A DNA stretch of 64,000 nucleotides. It comes from Saccharibacillus deserti (GTDB lineage: Bacteria > Bacillota > Bacilli > Paenibacillales > Paenibacillaceae). Positions 1 through 8,226 of the stretch are shown in pieces. The notes beneath the pieces were generated by a model. That model ran no database searches. It was given only the letters and a program-made list of their open reading frames with translations, and was not told where the DNA came from. Numbering within the stretch: the first letter of the stretch is position 1; each line of letters begins with the position of its first letter. Both the position numbers and the translations under genes were made by a program. The stretch spans positions 186,001 through 250,000 of the forward strand of contig NZ_JABJVN010000002.1 in assembly GCF_013618475.1 (NCBI RefSeq), written 5' to 3'.

Positions 1-7
1 CTTGCGA

Positions 8-809
8 TCAGATTTCGAAGCGGTCTACCAGAGTGAACAAATTTTCGGACAAATGCGAGAGCATCGTGGAAGAAGCCTGGATTTCCTGCATGGAAGCATG
101 CTGATCGCCCGAAGAGCCGGCCAACCGTTAAGCAGGCTCATAGGCTTCGTCGGCAATAGAGGAGCTGAGGCGGGTACGCTGGGCCACCGCATGGGCATCT
201 TCCGCGAGACGTTTCACATCGGCCATTGCGGCATCAGCGCTTGTCAGGGAATCGGACCAAGCGCTGCGGACCGTACCAAACGATTCGGAAGCGGAAGCGA
301 CCTGATGCGAGCTATCCCGGACTTCCGTCAAAATGTCCCGAAAGCTTCGCGTCATTCGGTTGAAGTCCGAAGCCAGACGGGCCGTCTCGTCATGCCCCCG
401 AATCTGAAATTCATCCAGGCTGAGGTCTCCCTGCGCCATCAGGGCGACGACTTTCCGATCTTTGCCTTCGCCCGAATAGATCGGCCCATAGCCGGTCTTC
501 AGGCCGACGCCGTCGTAGCTGTAGACCTTTGAATAGGCGCCGTGCGACAGGGAGAGAGCCATTTTGCGGTCTTGGCCGGCGAAGTAAAACGAATCGCCGG
601 CTTTGTAGCCGCGTGCGCTCAAGTTGGAGTCGGCCGCATTTACCAGACCCGCCGTGATATTGGCGCAGCCGACCAGCACGATTCCTACCGCTTCGTCGAC
701 CTGACCGTAAGCCGCCCGGTAAGCGAGCGGGCCGACCGCCAGCCCGATGACAAGAAACAGACTCACGATGGCGCTTGTGATTTTTCCGGCTAATTGCCTA
801 TCCGTTCAT
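8..809 (-). pseudogene. Decayed methyl-accepting chemotaxis protein gene
   Basis: This is a broken chemotaxis receptor gene. An ATG at 809 with a good ribosome binding site runs into a stop after three codons; removing one base near 803 restores a start of the form MNDRQLAGKITSAIV leading into a first membrane helix. The readable frame then has a short sensor part, a HAMP-like stretch (DETARLASDFNRMTRSF) and a little coiled coil, and stops at TAA 128-130. Translation past that stop continues in frame to position 8 with a typical receptor C-terminus (ASMQEIQASSTMLS ... LVDRFEI). The second membrane helix and most of the roughly 250-residue signalling domain are missing. One frameshift, one nonsense codon and two internal losses make a working receptor unlikely. 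Confidence 0.85.
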
Positions 810-1025
810 CCCCTAATTATACCGTTGAAAAACGCCGCGTCGACCGTCGCCGTCATTCGTGCAGAAAGCCGGAGTAAACGGAGAATCGGATAAAGACCGA
901 GTTGTTGTCCCATACGTTCATATCCTGCAAGATTAGGGGGACGTCCTGCTGTGAGAAAAGTCGCTGGAACACGCACAATACACAATTTTAACAAAACAAA
1001 GCAGCGGATTCGCAAGTAGGAATGT
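810..1025. other. Intergenic stretch, nothing recognised
   Basis: Between the receptor remnant and the BIG2 terminator no convincing gene was found. The open frame crossing it on the minus strand has no ribosome binding site and no recognisable domain. Confidence 0.5.
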
Positions 1026-1070
1026 AAAAAAGCGGATGCTTGCTCCGGCAGGAGCAGCATCCGCTTTTTA
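1026..1070 (-). terminator. Rho-independent terminator of the BIG2 protein gene
   Basis: The arms AAAAAGCGGATGC and GCATCCGCTTTTT pair almost perfectly around a GC-rich loop. The minus-strand transcript ends in a T run, just past the stop of the 740-residue protein. Confidence 0.9.
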
Positions 1071-1088
1071 TAAGAACCGAAGTCCGGG

Positions 1089-3311
1089 TTATTTCTTGAC
1101 GGTAACGGAGATCGTGACCGTTTTATTGCCGTATTTGCCTTTGATTACAGTCTTGCCTTCGGCAAGCGCCGAAATTTGTCCGGCTGCCGAGATGGAAGCA
1201 ACGGAAGGTTTCGAACTGGTCCATGTCGTCGAAGCGGCAACTTCAGCCGCAGCACCGGTATCGAAAGCGGCGGTCACGACGATTTTGGACGATGCGCCCG
1301 GAGCCAATTTAAGCGTCTTTTCGGCCGCGGTCAACTTGATCAGCTTGGGTACGACCCTGACATCGACACTCAGGGCCTGGCCTTGGTAAGAGCCGCTCAG
1401 CGTAGCCGTGCCTTCCGAGATCCCTTTTACCGACGTTGTCGCAATCGACGCGACCAGAGGGTTGGACGATTCCCAGCCGACTTTGCTGGCCAGGGAAACC
1501 TTGGAACCGTCCGCGTAGTAACCGGTCACTTTGATCGACTTGCTGGATTTGATATTCAGCTGGATCGAAGTCGGTTCCACGACGATTTTGGTAATTTTTT
1601 GCTCGATTTTCACCGGTACGGCAATCGACTTGTTCAGGTAGGTGCCTTTCAGGGAAGCCGAGCCTTTGAGCAGCGCCTTGATCTCCTGGCCTTTGTCGGT
1701 TTTCTTGATCACGGCATTGGCGCCGCTGACCGTCCAGGTAATCAGGGAAGAAATGTCTTTCTCCTGCCCGTCTTCCCAGACCGCATTAACGGTAGGAAGA
1801 GCGGAGGTTTCGCCTACGATCAAGTCAAGCGATTCGTCCGGACCGATCAGGACGAGGACCTTCTCGTTGACGGTGACTTTGAATTCGACCGTCTTGCTGC
1901 GTACCGATACGTCGCCCGAAGGCGTGTTGACGGAAGGAGCTTCCGGCAGGGAAGCGGTCAGCGTAACCGTACCGGCCGACTTGGCCACCACTTTGCCGTT
2001 TTCGATCGAAGCGATTTCGTCGTCGCCGGATTTCCATTTGACGTCTCCGCTCAGATCGAGCTTGGAATCGTCAAGTTTGAGTCCGCTGATCTTCGGAAGA
2101 GCTTCGGATTCGCCTTTGTACAATTCGGTTTCGGTCTTGGACGACTCCAGCGATTTCAGTGTCGGATAAACCGTGATTTTGATTTCTTTGGAAATGCCGC
2201 CGTATTCGGCTTTGATCGTGCTGCTTCCGAGAGCCTTGGCGGTTACTTTGCCGCCTTCGACTGTTGCGGCGAGCAGGCTGCTCGATGTCCATTTGGACTG
2301 TGCCGAGACGTCCAGCGAAGAGTTGGCACGGTCGCGGACTTCGGCTTTCATATCGATCGTTTCGCCAATGAACAGGGTTGTCGCTTCCGACGGAACGAGC
2401 AGAAGCGCTTCATACGGAGCACGGACGTAAACGTCAAGGCTTGCGCTAACGCCCAGGTATTGAACGGTAATCGTCGCTTTGCCGGCCGATTTGACCGTCA
2501 GCACGCCTTTTTCGACGGAAACGATCGATTCGTTGGATGTGCTCCATTCGGCGTCCGCGGTAACTTCGTGCTCGGCGCTGCCTCCGGCAGCCGGAGCGAC
2601 GGATTTGAGTTTCGTTTCATCGCCGACAAGCAGTTCCAGACTGGAAACGGCTTTGTCCGCTTCGCGGATCTCCAGGGAGGAGTACGGGAGCTCGACGCTG
2701 GCTTTGAATGTGCCGGTCTGTCCTTTGTACTTGGCGGTAACGGTAGCCGTGCCTTTGCCGACGAGCTTGACCTGTCCGGCTTCGACCGTCAGCACGTTCG
2801 GGTTGGAGCTGGTCCAGGTTGCGAGCGCGGTAACATCGGTAACGGTATCTTTTTCTTCGCCGCCCGTAAGCTTGGCCGTAATCTTCAATTCGCTTTCGGA
2901 ATCGCCCAGTTTGTATGTACCGCTCTTGGCCGATTCAAGGGCAAGCTTCGTATACGGATAGGAAGCCGAGACTTCAACCGTGGCAATCGCGCCTTCATAA
3001 GTGGCGGTAATGATCGCGTCTCCGCTGGATTTCGGAGTGACGAGACCTTTGATTACCTGTGCAACCTCTTCGTCCGAAGAAGTCCACACCGCCGAGGCCG
3101 TTATATCTTTTTTGGAAGTGGAGCCTTCGACCGTGGCATACACTTTAAGCTGCTTTGCCGACTGACCGATGACCAGTTCTTTTTTTGCCGTGTCGTCGAA
3201 CGCAATCGAGGTGACGTCTCCCGTAGCGGCAAATGCATTGGCCGGAAAGACGATGGCGGCAATTACCAGCAGAAGGGCCAGGGTACGCATCACTCTTTTT
3301 TGTCGGATCAT
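1089..3311 (-). CDS. Secreted protein with eight BIG2 Ig-like repeats
   Basis: This 740-residue protein starts with a signal peptide (basic MIRQKR, a hydrophobic core, then a likely cut after NAFA, near residue 28). The rest is a tandem array of about eight bacterial Ig-like group 2 units with a period of 85-90 residues. Each unit contains a tryptophan strand such as TWTSSNPNVLTV, WKSGDDEIASI or WTSSKPSVASI, followed by a G-x-AT-x-TAKY-type strand. BIG2 units usually form extended stalks on surface or secreted proteins. No LPXTG motif, S-layer homology domain or catalytic domain is visible, so it is probably a secreted or loosely attached structural or adhesive protein. The start is supported by GAAGGAG upstream. 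It is transcribed alone. Confidence 0.85.
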   Translation of the reverse strand: MIRQKRVMRTLALLLVIAAIVFPANAFAATGDVTSIAFDDTAKKELVIGQSAKQLKVYATVEGSTSKKDITASAVWTSSDEEVAQVIKGLVTPKSSGDAIITATYEGAIATVEVSASYPYTKLALESAKSGTYKLGDSESELKITAKLTGGEEKDTVTDVTALATWTSSNPNVLTVEAGQVKLVGKGTATVTAKYKGQTGTFKASVELPYSSLEIREADKAVSSLELLVGDETKLKSVAPAAGGSAEHEVTADAEWSTSNESIVSVEKGVLTVKSAGKATITVQYLGVSASLDVYVRAPYEALLLVPSEATTLFIGETIDMKAEVRDRANSSLDVSAQSKWTSSSLLAATVEGGKVTAKALGSSTIKAEYGGISKEIKITVYPTLKSLESSKTETELYKGESEALPKISGLKLDDSKLDLSGDVKWKSGDDEIASIENGKVVAKSAGTVTLTASLPEAPSVNTPSGDVSVRSKTVEFKVTVNEKVLVLIGPDESLDLIVGETSALPTVNAVWEDGQEKDISSLITWTVSGANAVIKKTDKGQEIKALLKGSASLKGTYLNKSIAVPVKIEQKITKIVVEPTSIQLNIKSSKSIKVTGYYADGSKVSLASKVGWESSNPLVASIATTSVKGISEGTATLSGSYQGQALSVDVRVVPKLIKLTAAEKTLKLAPGASSKIVVTAAFDTGAAAEVAASTTWTSSKPSVASISAAGQISALAEGKTVIKGKYGNKTVTISVTVKK

Positions 3312-3484
3312 GATCTTCTCCTTCGATAAACAAGTTTTTTGGATCTGTGGATTGAGCCTCTGCCCAAGCCGTCTTTTCTATTATCGAATAAAAAGTCCTC
3401 CAACATTACCTTTTTTATATAAAAAACTGGAAATGGTTAATTTGACCTACGTCCGATTATGCGGGTTTTGGAACGTATGTTCGA

Positions 3485-3907
3485 TCAATGTGCAAAAAAA
3501 TAAACGCAATCCGCAGGAATACCGCTCCGCAGCAGAAAATGTTCGAAAGATTCGCCCGGGATCGGTTCCGTACCGCTGGTCAGCAGAAGCATCGCAAAGC
3601 GGTTGGCCTGACGTTCAAGCTTGCCGGCGCTGAAAAATGAATGTTCTTCGATAAAAAAACGGTTGACGCCTTTGTGCAGACGGTCGTGACCGAGTTCATG
3701 CGCACAGACGAAATTGCGCCATTCTTCCGGCAGCTGTTCGTTGATGACGATAAAACGCCTGCGCAGCTTGCAGTAATACAGACCTTTGGTCGACTTGCCG
3801 AGATCCATGTAACGGATATGAATACCGAGCGCTTCCGCCATGGCGAACGGATCGGTTGTGCGGGTGGTGCAGATCAGGCGGGTTACGAGTTTCTTCATCG
3901 GGTCCAC
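3485..3907 (-). CDS. ImmA/IrrE family metallo-endopeptidase
   Basis: This 140-residue protein carries the zinc-protease motif HELGH within the context CAHELGHDRLHKG, typical of the ImmA/IrrE family. In mobile elements and some stress systems these proteases cleave a partner XRE repressor. The GTG at 3905-3907 is preferred as start because AAAGGAGG lies nine bases upstream; the next ATG, three codons in, would be 18 bases away. It lies 62 bases downstream of the XRE repressor gene on the same strand, the usual repressor-antirepressor pairing. Family assignment is firm; the substrate is inferred from the neighbour. Confidence 0.9.
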   Translation of the reverse strand: MDPMKKLVTRLICTTRTTDPFAMAEALGIHIRYMDLGKSTKGLYYCKLRRRFIVINEQLPEEWRNFVCAHELGHDRLHKGVNRFFIEEHSFFSAGKLERQANRFAMLLLTSGTEPIPGESFEHFLLRSGIPADCVYFFAH

Positions 3908-3969
3908 CGTCCATGTCCTCCTTTGGCGGAATGTCTGTCGCAGCACAGTCAAGGAACCGGCCTGCCGTT

Positions 3970-4377
3970 CTAACTCCTGCGTTTGTTCATTTGTTTCGCT
4001 TCCCAGAACAGGCCGGTCAGTACATCCTTGATCCGCTGTTTGTCTTCTTTGTCCAAAGGAATGCCGTCGAACATCAACTCGCCGTCTTCTTCCAGCATCT
4101 TCTTGAAATCGCGCTTGTCGCGAGAAGTGGCCCAATCCGGAGCCGAAGTCTCGTGCGCATCGTGCAGATAGCCGGCTTCATTCATCATTTCTTCGTACGA
4201 AACGCCGAGCGCCTGGGCAATCTTGGTGATCGTCTGCGGCTTGGGTACGCCGCGGAGCCCGTGCTCGATCCGGGAAATCTGCGACGTGCTGACGCCCGCG
4301 GCACCAGCCAGGCGGTTGATGCTCCAGCCTTTGCGTTCGCGAACCTGTTTCAAATAACTGCCGAACCGGTTTTCCAT
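3970..4377 (-). CDS. XRE family helix-turn-helix regulator (phage repressor type)
   Basis: This 135-residue protein has an N-terminal XRE/Cro-type helix-turn-helix (residues about 7-62: LKQVRERKGWSINRLAGAAG, then STSQISRIEHGLRG). The acidic C-terminal part probably dimerises or contacts the protease. The ATG at 4377 follows GAGGAAGGG at good spacing, better than the longer frame beginning at 4431. It is followed by an ImmA/IrrE protease gene and lies divergent from an ArpU-type gene, as in phage or integrative-element control regions. It probably represses the divergent region until its partner cleaves it. Confidence 0.9.
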   Translation of the reverse strand: MENRFGSYLKQVRERKGWSINRLAGAAGVSTSQISRIEHGLRGVPKPQTITKIAQALGVSYEEMMNEAGYLHDAHETSAPDWATSRDKRDFKKMLEEDGELMFDGIPLDKEDKQRIKDVLTGLFWEAKQMNKRRS

Positions 4378-4502
4378 GTGCGCACCCTTCCTCGCTTCGT
4401 CAATTTGGCCGATCGCCCTGAGGCGTTCCATCTCTTTTTAATATACCCAATATCCGGTGCCGGGTAAATGTGTTTGCCGAAATATTGCCAAAAGGCGGAA
4501 AT

Positions 4503-4512
4503 GACAATTGTC
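4503..4512. promoter_or_regulatory. Palindrome between divergent xre and arpU genes
   Basis: GACAATTGTC is a perfect 10-base palindrome midway between the XRE gene and the divergent ArpU-type gene. It is a plausible half or core of a repressor operator, but such short palindromes can arise by chance. Confidence 0.35.
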
Positions 4513-4642
4513 TCTTTACGTGTTTGGAAAAAATGTGGTAAGGTTAAAATAAAAATACGAACAATATGCGAACAGGGATGGGGGTAGAAAAGGATTTTTT
4601 TGATCATTTTGTTGCCAAAAGACAATATAAGGGGAGAGGAAA

Positions 4643-5146
4643 ATGGAGCATGCATTGGATCTGCCGAAACTTGACCGCCGCAAGACCCAAGCCGCTATCG
4701 AAGGAGCCATGGAAAAATACCGGATGTACAAAACGATTACATTCGAGGAAAGGGAAGCCCGTATTACTTCTTCCTATAATGAAGTGCCTTCCGGATTCAC
4801 GGGAACGCCCAGCGATTCCACCGCTGCCGCCGCTGTATACAACGTCGATATGCCCGCCGCCCGCGCCGCTTACTGCGAACGGATCGAGCGGATCGCCGAG
4901 CGGTTGAACGAGCGGGAACGCCTGCTGCTGCGCGAACGTTACATGAAGCAGGATGACGTATTCGATTACAAGGTATACAACCATGTATTCGATCCGCCGG
5001 TCAGCAAGGATACGTACGTCAAGGTAAGAACCGCCGCTTTCTACAAAATGGCGCTGATGCTGTCGGCGACGGGGATGCTTGAATTGGACGGTCTGCTGGC
5101 CAAAGCGGCGGAAGGGAAAAAGCGCGAACCGGAGAAGCGGAGATAG
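4643..5146 (+). CDS. ArpU family phage-type transcriptional regulator
   Basis: This 167-residue protein resembles the ArpU family, which controls late lysis or packaging genes in Gram-positive phages and is often kept in Paenibacillaceae genomes. Typical features are the N-terminal LPKLDRRKTQAAIEGAMEKY, the central ITFEEREARITSSYNE, and the C-terminal LRERYMKQDDVFDYKVYNHVF and DPPVSKDTYVKVRTAAFYKM, which forms a sigma-region-4-like helix-turn-helix. A GGGGAGAGGAAA ribosome binding site precedes the ATG. It is divergent from the XRE/ImmA pair and about 2.6 kb upstream of a holin-amidase pair it might activate; that link is an inference. Confidence 0.8.
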   Translation: MEHALDLPKLDRRKTQAAIEGAMEKYRMYKTITFEEREARITSSYNEVPSGFTGTPSDSTAAAAVYNVDMPAARAAYCERIERIAERLNERERLLLRERYMKQDDVFDYKVYNHVFDPPVSKDTYVKVRTAAFYKMALMLSATGMLELDGLLAKAAEGKKREPEKRR

Positions 5147-5254
5147 GAAAGGAAAGCGCCGGCAACGCTTTTTCGGATACATTCTTTTTTATTCAGCATA
5201 AAAGGGAACGATCCCGCTTCTGTCTTGTCTATAAAGTATAGAAGAGGTGAGAAG

Positions 5255-5791
5255 ATGGATAAACCGAAAGAAGGTTCCGGCGAATATATGGAGGCCATGG
5301 ACCCGGATACCGTCGTGCGCACACACTGGAGCGAGGTGTGGAAATATCTCTTCTTCATGACGGGAAGCCGTTTCGCCGCCGACGATCTGACCCAGGACAC
5401 TTTCATCAAAGCACTGCGTACGCTGGACGGATTCAGACACGAGTCTTCGCTCAAGACCTGGCTGATGCGTATCGCGCGGAACACGTATATCAACCACAAA
5501 CGCTCGGCTTTTATGCGGCGCGTCGTTCCGTCGGCAGAGATCGAGCCGGATGCTTCGGCGGCCTCGGCGGAGAAGGAGTATCTGGCCGAAGCGGGAGAGC
5601 GAAAAGTCTGGGAGCTGGTCTTCCGTCTGCCGGACAAGCTTCGCGAAACGCTGCTGCTGGAAGCGCACTACGACATGACCGCGCGGGAATGCGCCCGGCT
5701 GCTCGGAATACCGGAAGGCACCTACAAATCTCGGCTGTCGCGTGCCAGAAGCCGGATCGATCGCATGATGAAAGAGGAGGAACGCGGATGA
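5255..5791 (+). CDS. ECF RNA polymerase sigma factor
   Basis: This 178-residue protein has sigma-70 region 2 (ADDLTQDTFIKALRTLDGF, TWLMRIARNTYINHKR) and region 4 (LPDKLRETLLLEAHYDMTARECARLLGIPEGTYKSRLSRARSR), the two-domain layout of extracytoplasmic-function sigma factors. The ATG at 5255 follows AGAGGTGA. Its stop overlaps the start of the next gene by four bases (ATGA), so the two are translationally coupled. The neighbour is a single-pass membrane protein that is probably its anti-sigma factor. The target regulon cannot be seen here. Confidence 0.92.
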   Translation: MDKPKEGSGEYMEAMDPDTVVRTHWSEVWKYLFFMTGSRFAADDLTQDTFIKALRTLDGFRHESSLKTWLMRIARNTYINHKRSAFMRRVVPSAEIEPDASAASAEKEYLAEAGERKVWELVFRLPDKLRETLLLEAHYDMTARECARLLGIPEGTYKSRLSRARSRIDRMMKEEERG

Positions 5792-6687
5792 ACCGATTCA
5801 AAACGCCGGAAGACCGCCGGGAAGACGAAGCGGAGAAGAACAGTCGGCCGAATTGGTACGAAGTATTGGCGCGCGAGCCGGGGACGATGAGTACGGAACC
5901 CACGCTTGCGCAGATGCGCAAAATCAAGGAGGAATCAGGTATGGAACATACACAGGGATCGGCCAAACGCAGAGGAAAGAAAATAGGAGGCTCTATTCTG
6001 GCGGCTGCCGTCGTTTTCGGGGGTCTGTGGGGAGCGAACTCGGCGGGTTGGCTGGACGGAGAAGCGCCCAAAGCCGCGTATACCCAAGCCTCCCCGGGAT
6101 CGGATCCGGGCGGCGTCCAGACGGGAGGCGGCATAAACTGGCAGACGGAAGAAGAGGTTGCCAAGTCCGAAAAGGAAGCCGAGACCCAGGCTCGGGCTGT
6201 CGCCGAAAATTTCAAACGTGAGGATCTGACGGTGACCCAAGCCCAGAAGAAAGTATTCGAACAAGAGTTTCAATATGGTGAACAAAGTATGATCGACTGG
6301 ATCGACAAACGCCATGCCGAATTGTCCGTATATGCGGAAAAAAGCTTCTTGTCGAGCTATTTTACGAATCGGGCGGGCAACATTCCCTATGAAGCGGCGA
6401 TCCGCACAGACTCGGAATTGACTGTGGAAAATCTGAAGATGACGACGAGAAGCGTAAAAGTGGAAGTCGGCGAGGTCATCTTCGACTATACGCTCGATCT
6501 GGTGTTTTCCGGCGAACAGGAGACGCTGCCGATGACAGGATCGATCCGGATGGAAAAAGGCGAAGACGGATGGAAAGTGCTGAAAGATACGCCGGGCAAA
6601 GAAGGATTCCTGGCGCTTTATAAACTGGCATGGCCGGAGCCGTCGCCGCCGGCAGAGGGTACGAATTCCGACGAACCTGCGAAATAA
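5788..6687 (+). CDS. Probable membrane anti-sigma factor
   Basis: This 299-residue protein overlaps the ECF sigma gene by four bases. Residues 1-75 are charged and cytoplasmic, with a possible sigma-binding helix (NWYEVLAREP). One membrane helix follows at about 82-98 (GGSILAAAVVFGGLWGANSA). The remainder is an extracytoplasmic domain with a Glu/Lys-rich linker and a mixed alpha/beta fold (residues about 150-285). No HXXXCXXC zinc-binding anti-sigma motif is present, so the call rests on gene position and topology. It probably holds the sigma factor at the membrane until an envelope signal arrives. Confidence 0.7.
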   Translation: MNRFKTPEDRREDEAEKNSRPNWYEVLAREPGTMSTEPTLAQMRKIKEESGMEHTQGSAKRRGKKIGGSILAAAVVFGGLWGANSAGWLDGEAPKAAYTQASPGSDPGGVQTGGGINWQTEEEVAKSEKEAETQARAVAENFKREDLTVTQAQKKVFEQEFQYGEQSMIDWIDKRHAELSVYAEKSFLSSYFTNRAGNIPYEAAIRTDSELTVENLKMTTRSVKVEVGEVIFDYTLDLVFSGEQETLPMTGSIRMEKGEDGWKVLKDTPGKEGFLALYKLAWPEPSPPAEGTNSDEPAK

Positions 6688-6736
6688 GCGACGACCGATG
6701 CAGCGAAACCCCAAGGCCCCTGACTCCGAAAAACCG

Positions 6737-6774
6737 AAAAGCCGCGATTCCCGATTCGGGAGACGCGGCTTTTT
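6737..6774. terminator. Terminator between the sigma operon and rpmE2
   Basis: AAAAGCCGCG and CGCGGCTTTTT flank a short loop with an inner ATTCCCG/CGGGAG-type stem. It can end the rightward sigma/anti-sigma transcript and, with its A run on the left, may also serve the leftward rpmE2 transcript. Confidence 0.85.
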
Positions 6775-6894
6775 GACGAGGGAATCAGGCGCAGGAAAAC
6801 CGCCGCGAAGCGGTTTTCCCGAAAAAAGCGAAAAAAAACAGGCGTCGGAAAAATCCGCTGCCTGGTCGTAGAAGTCCGCTAAGCGGACTTGAGC

Positions 6895-7137
6895 TTACAT
6901 GTTGTATTTCTTTTTGAAGCGTTCAACTTGGCCGCCGGCATCCAGAATTTTCTGTTTGCCAGTGAAGAATGGGTGCGAATCGGAGCTAACTTCCACTTTG
7001 ATCAGCGGGTAAGTGTTGCCGTCTTCCCAAGCTACGGTTTCGTTGGATTTACGAGTCGAGGCGCTCAGGAACTGGTGCCCTGTGCTCGTGTCCATGAATA
7101 CCACGGGTTGGAAGTCCGGATGGATTCCTTGTTTCAT
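6895..7137 (-). CDS. rpmE2: 50S ribosomal protein L31 type B
   Basis: This 80-residue protein is the zinc-free form of ribosomal protein L31: [20 protein letters not shown], then [15 protein letters not shown] and a basic tail. It lacks the CXXC zinc ligands of the type A protein. In Bacillus the type B form replaces the zinc form under zinc limitation through the regulator Zur. No clear Zur box was recognised in the 100 bases upstream, so expression may be constitutive here. The ATG follows AAGGAG. Confidence 0.95.
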   Translation of the reverse strand: MKQGIHPDFQPVVFMDTSTGHQFLSASTRKSNETVAWEDGNTYPLIKVEVSSDSHPFFTGKQKILDAGGQVERFKKKYNM

Positions 7138-7183
7138 TTATTTTCAACTCCTTCTTAAAATAATAAATAATCACATACACTAT

Positions 7184-7212
7184 ATAGTAGCATAGGGCAA
7201 GCGTGTTGACAA
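7184..7212 (-). promoter_or_regulatory. Promoter of rpmE2
   Basis: On the minus strand TTGTCA (7207-7212) and TACTAT (7184-7189) are 17 bases apart, a good vegetative (SigA-type) promoter about 50 bases upstream of the start codon. Confidence 0.7.
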
Positions 7213-7488
7213 TAAACAATTCTAAGAGAAATCGTGACAATATGCAACAGGAAGATAGGCCGTCGTGATAAACGGTCCGTCAAGCAGCGTAAGCCTCCCT
7301 ATATAGATGAAGAAACAGGTGAGGGAGTTAAGCGGGAAAGGGCGGAAATCGAAGTCGCTCGCATTCCGGAAAAAGCGAAGAAACCGCGCGGCTGCGGGGA
7401 TTGCCTCGAAGGCCGCCTTTTTCCCGCCGAAAGATCGTCTTTTTCCCTCCGTTTATCGGACGAAAACCGGACGCTTCTCCGTCTTTGT

Positions 7489-7518
7489 TTGGTGAAAAAG
7501 GCGGTAAGATTGTATCAT
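7489..7518 (+). promoter_or_regulatory. Promoter of the holin-amidase leader
   Basis: TTGGTG (7489-7494) and TATCAT (7513-7518) are spaced by 18 bases. Transcription would start near 7525, about 230 bases before the holin gene, leaving a long leader. Confidence 0.5.
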
Positions 7519-7523
7519 CGGGA

Positions 7524-7631
7524 AGTTGAGCAAGAGGCCGGGCGCCGAAAGCTCGAAGAAGCTGGAATCACGCAGAAAAGACGGGTGCGGCCCTACGGGG
7601 CCAGGCAGCCGTTTTTGTCATGGCTCAAACT
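7524..7631 (+). ncRNA. Candidate structured leader RNA upstream of holin
   Basis: The arms AGTTGAGC (7524-7531) and GCTCAAACT (7623-7631) could close a domain of about 108 bases beginning right after the predicted start of transcription. Inside are a small hairpin (AGCT ... AGCT, 7550-7563) and a GC-rich stem (GGCCC ... GGGCC) followed by five T residues at 7612-7616, which resembles a terminator. This is the layout of a riboswitch or attenuator, but it does not match any riboswitch consensus I could recall, including the c-di-AMP and c-di-GMP classes. Confidence 0.4.
7579..7617 (+). terminator. Terminator-like hairpin in the holin leader
   Basis: GACGG ... GGCCC-CTAC-GGGGCC ... CCGT is followed by TTTTT. 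It lies upstream of the holin gene on the same strand, so it would act as an attenuator rather than as an operon end. Confidence 0.5.
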
Positions 7632-7752
7632 CGTACTCCCGAAAAATAGAACTTATCGAAGCGAAAGAAGGGATTAGGAACAGCGAGCCGATTCTCTAAG
7701 GAGGTATTGATTGTAGAAAGCTGTAATCAACTATTTGTTAGGAGGTATAAAT

Positions 7753-8187
7753 ATGTTAATCGCACTGCTTCTCGTATTGGTCGGAATCGACTGGACAACG
7801 GGTTGGACGGCTGCGTGGATGCGCAGAGAGATTAGGAAACGTATCGCGTTTATCGGTATCTTGCGCAAAGCGGCAGTTTTCGCAATCGTTGCAATTGCCC
7901 ATCTGATTGATGGGGTCTTGGGCGATCTGCATCTTTTTCGTGATGCGGTTGTCTTTTTCTATCTGGCCAATGAGCTGATGTCCGTTATTGAAAATATGGG
8001 CAAAATGGGTGTGCCGATGCCAAATTTTCTGCATAGTGCAGTGCGGATTTTTCAATTCAAATCGAATTCGGACGAAAATGTACATTTGGTCGAAAGTAAG
8101 CAGCCGGAGGCGGCAGCGCTGGAGACAGAAAATACTACTTCAACTTTCGAAGGTATGCCAGAGTCTTACGAAAAGCCGGATTTTTAA
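7753..8187 (+). CDS. Phage-type holin (phage_holin_4 / TcdE-like family)
   Basis: This 144-residue protein has an N-terminal membrane helix (MLIALLLVLVGIDWTTGWTAAW), a basic loop (RREIRKRIAFIG), further helices (AVFAIVAIAHLIDG and DAVVFFYLANELMSVIENM) and a hydrophilic acidic tail. The order and the D-W-x-TG and ELMSVIEN motifs are those of the small phage holins related to TcdE. Such proteins let a cell-wall hydrolase cross the membrane. The ATG at 7753 follows GGAGGT seven bases upstream. The amidase gene begins 39 bases downstream, giving a complete lysis pair. Confidence 0.85.
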   Translation: MLIALLLVLVGIDWTTGWTAAWMRREIRKRIAFIGILRKAAVFAIVAIAHLIDGVLGDLHLFRDAVVFFYLANELMSVIENMGKMGVPMPNFLHSAVRIFQFKSNSDENVHLVESKQPEAAALETENTTSTFEGMPESYEKPDF

Positions 8188-8226
8188 AAGCATGATGTCA
8201 GGTCTATGAAGAAAGGAGTATCAAAA

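Noticed and set aside
1176-3329. A long plus-strand frame opposite the BIG2 protein
   Set aside because: Low-complexity Arg/Phe-rich translation without a start signal; the minus-strand gene has a signal peptide, repeats and a terminator.
7234-7677. A 147-codon frame upstream of the holin
   Set aside because: Very basic, no domain, no ribosome binding site, and it runs across the predicted promoter and hairpins of the holin leader.
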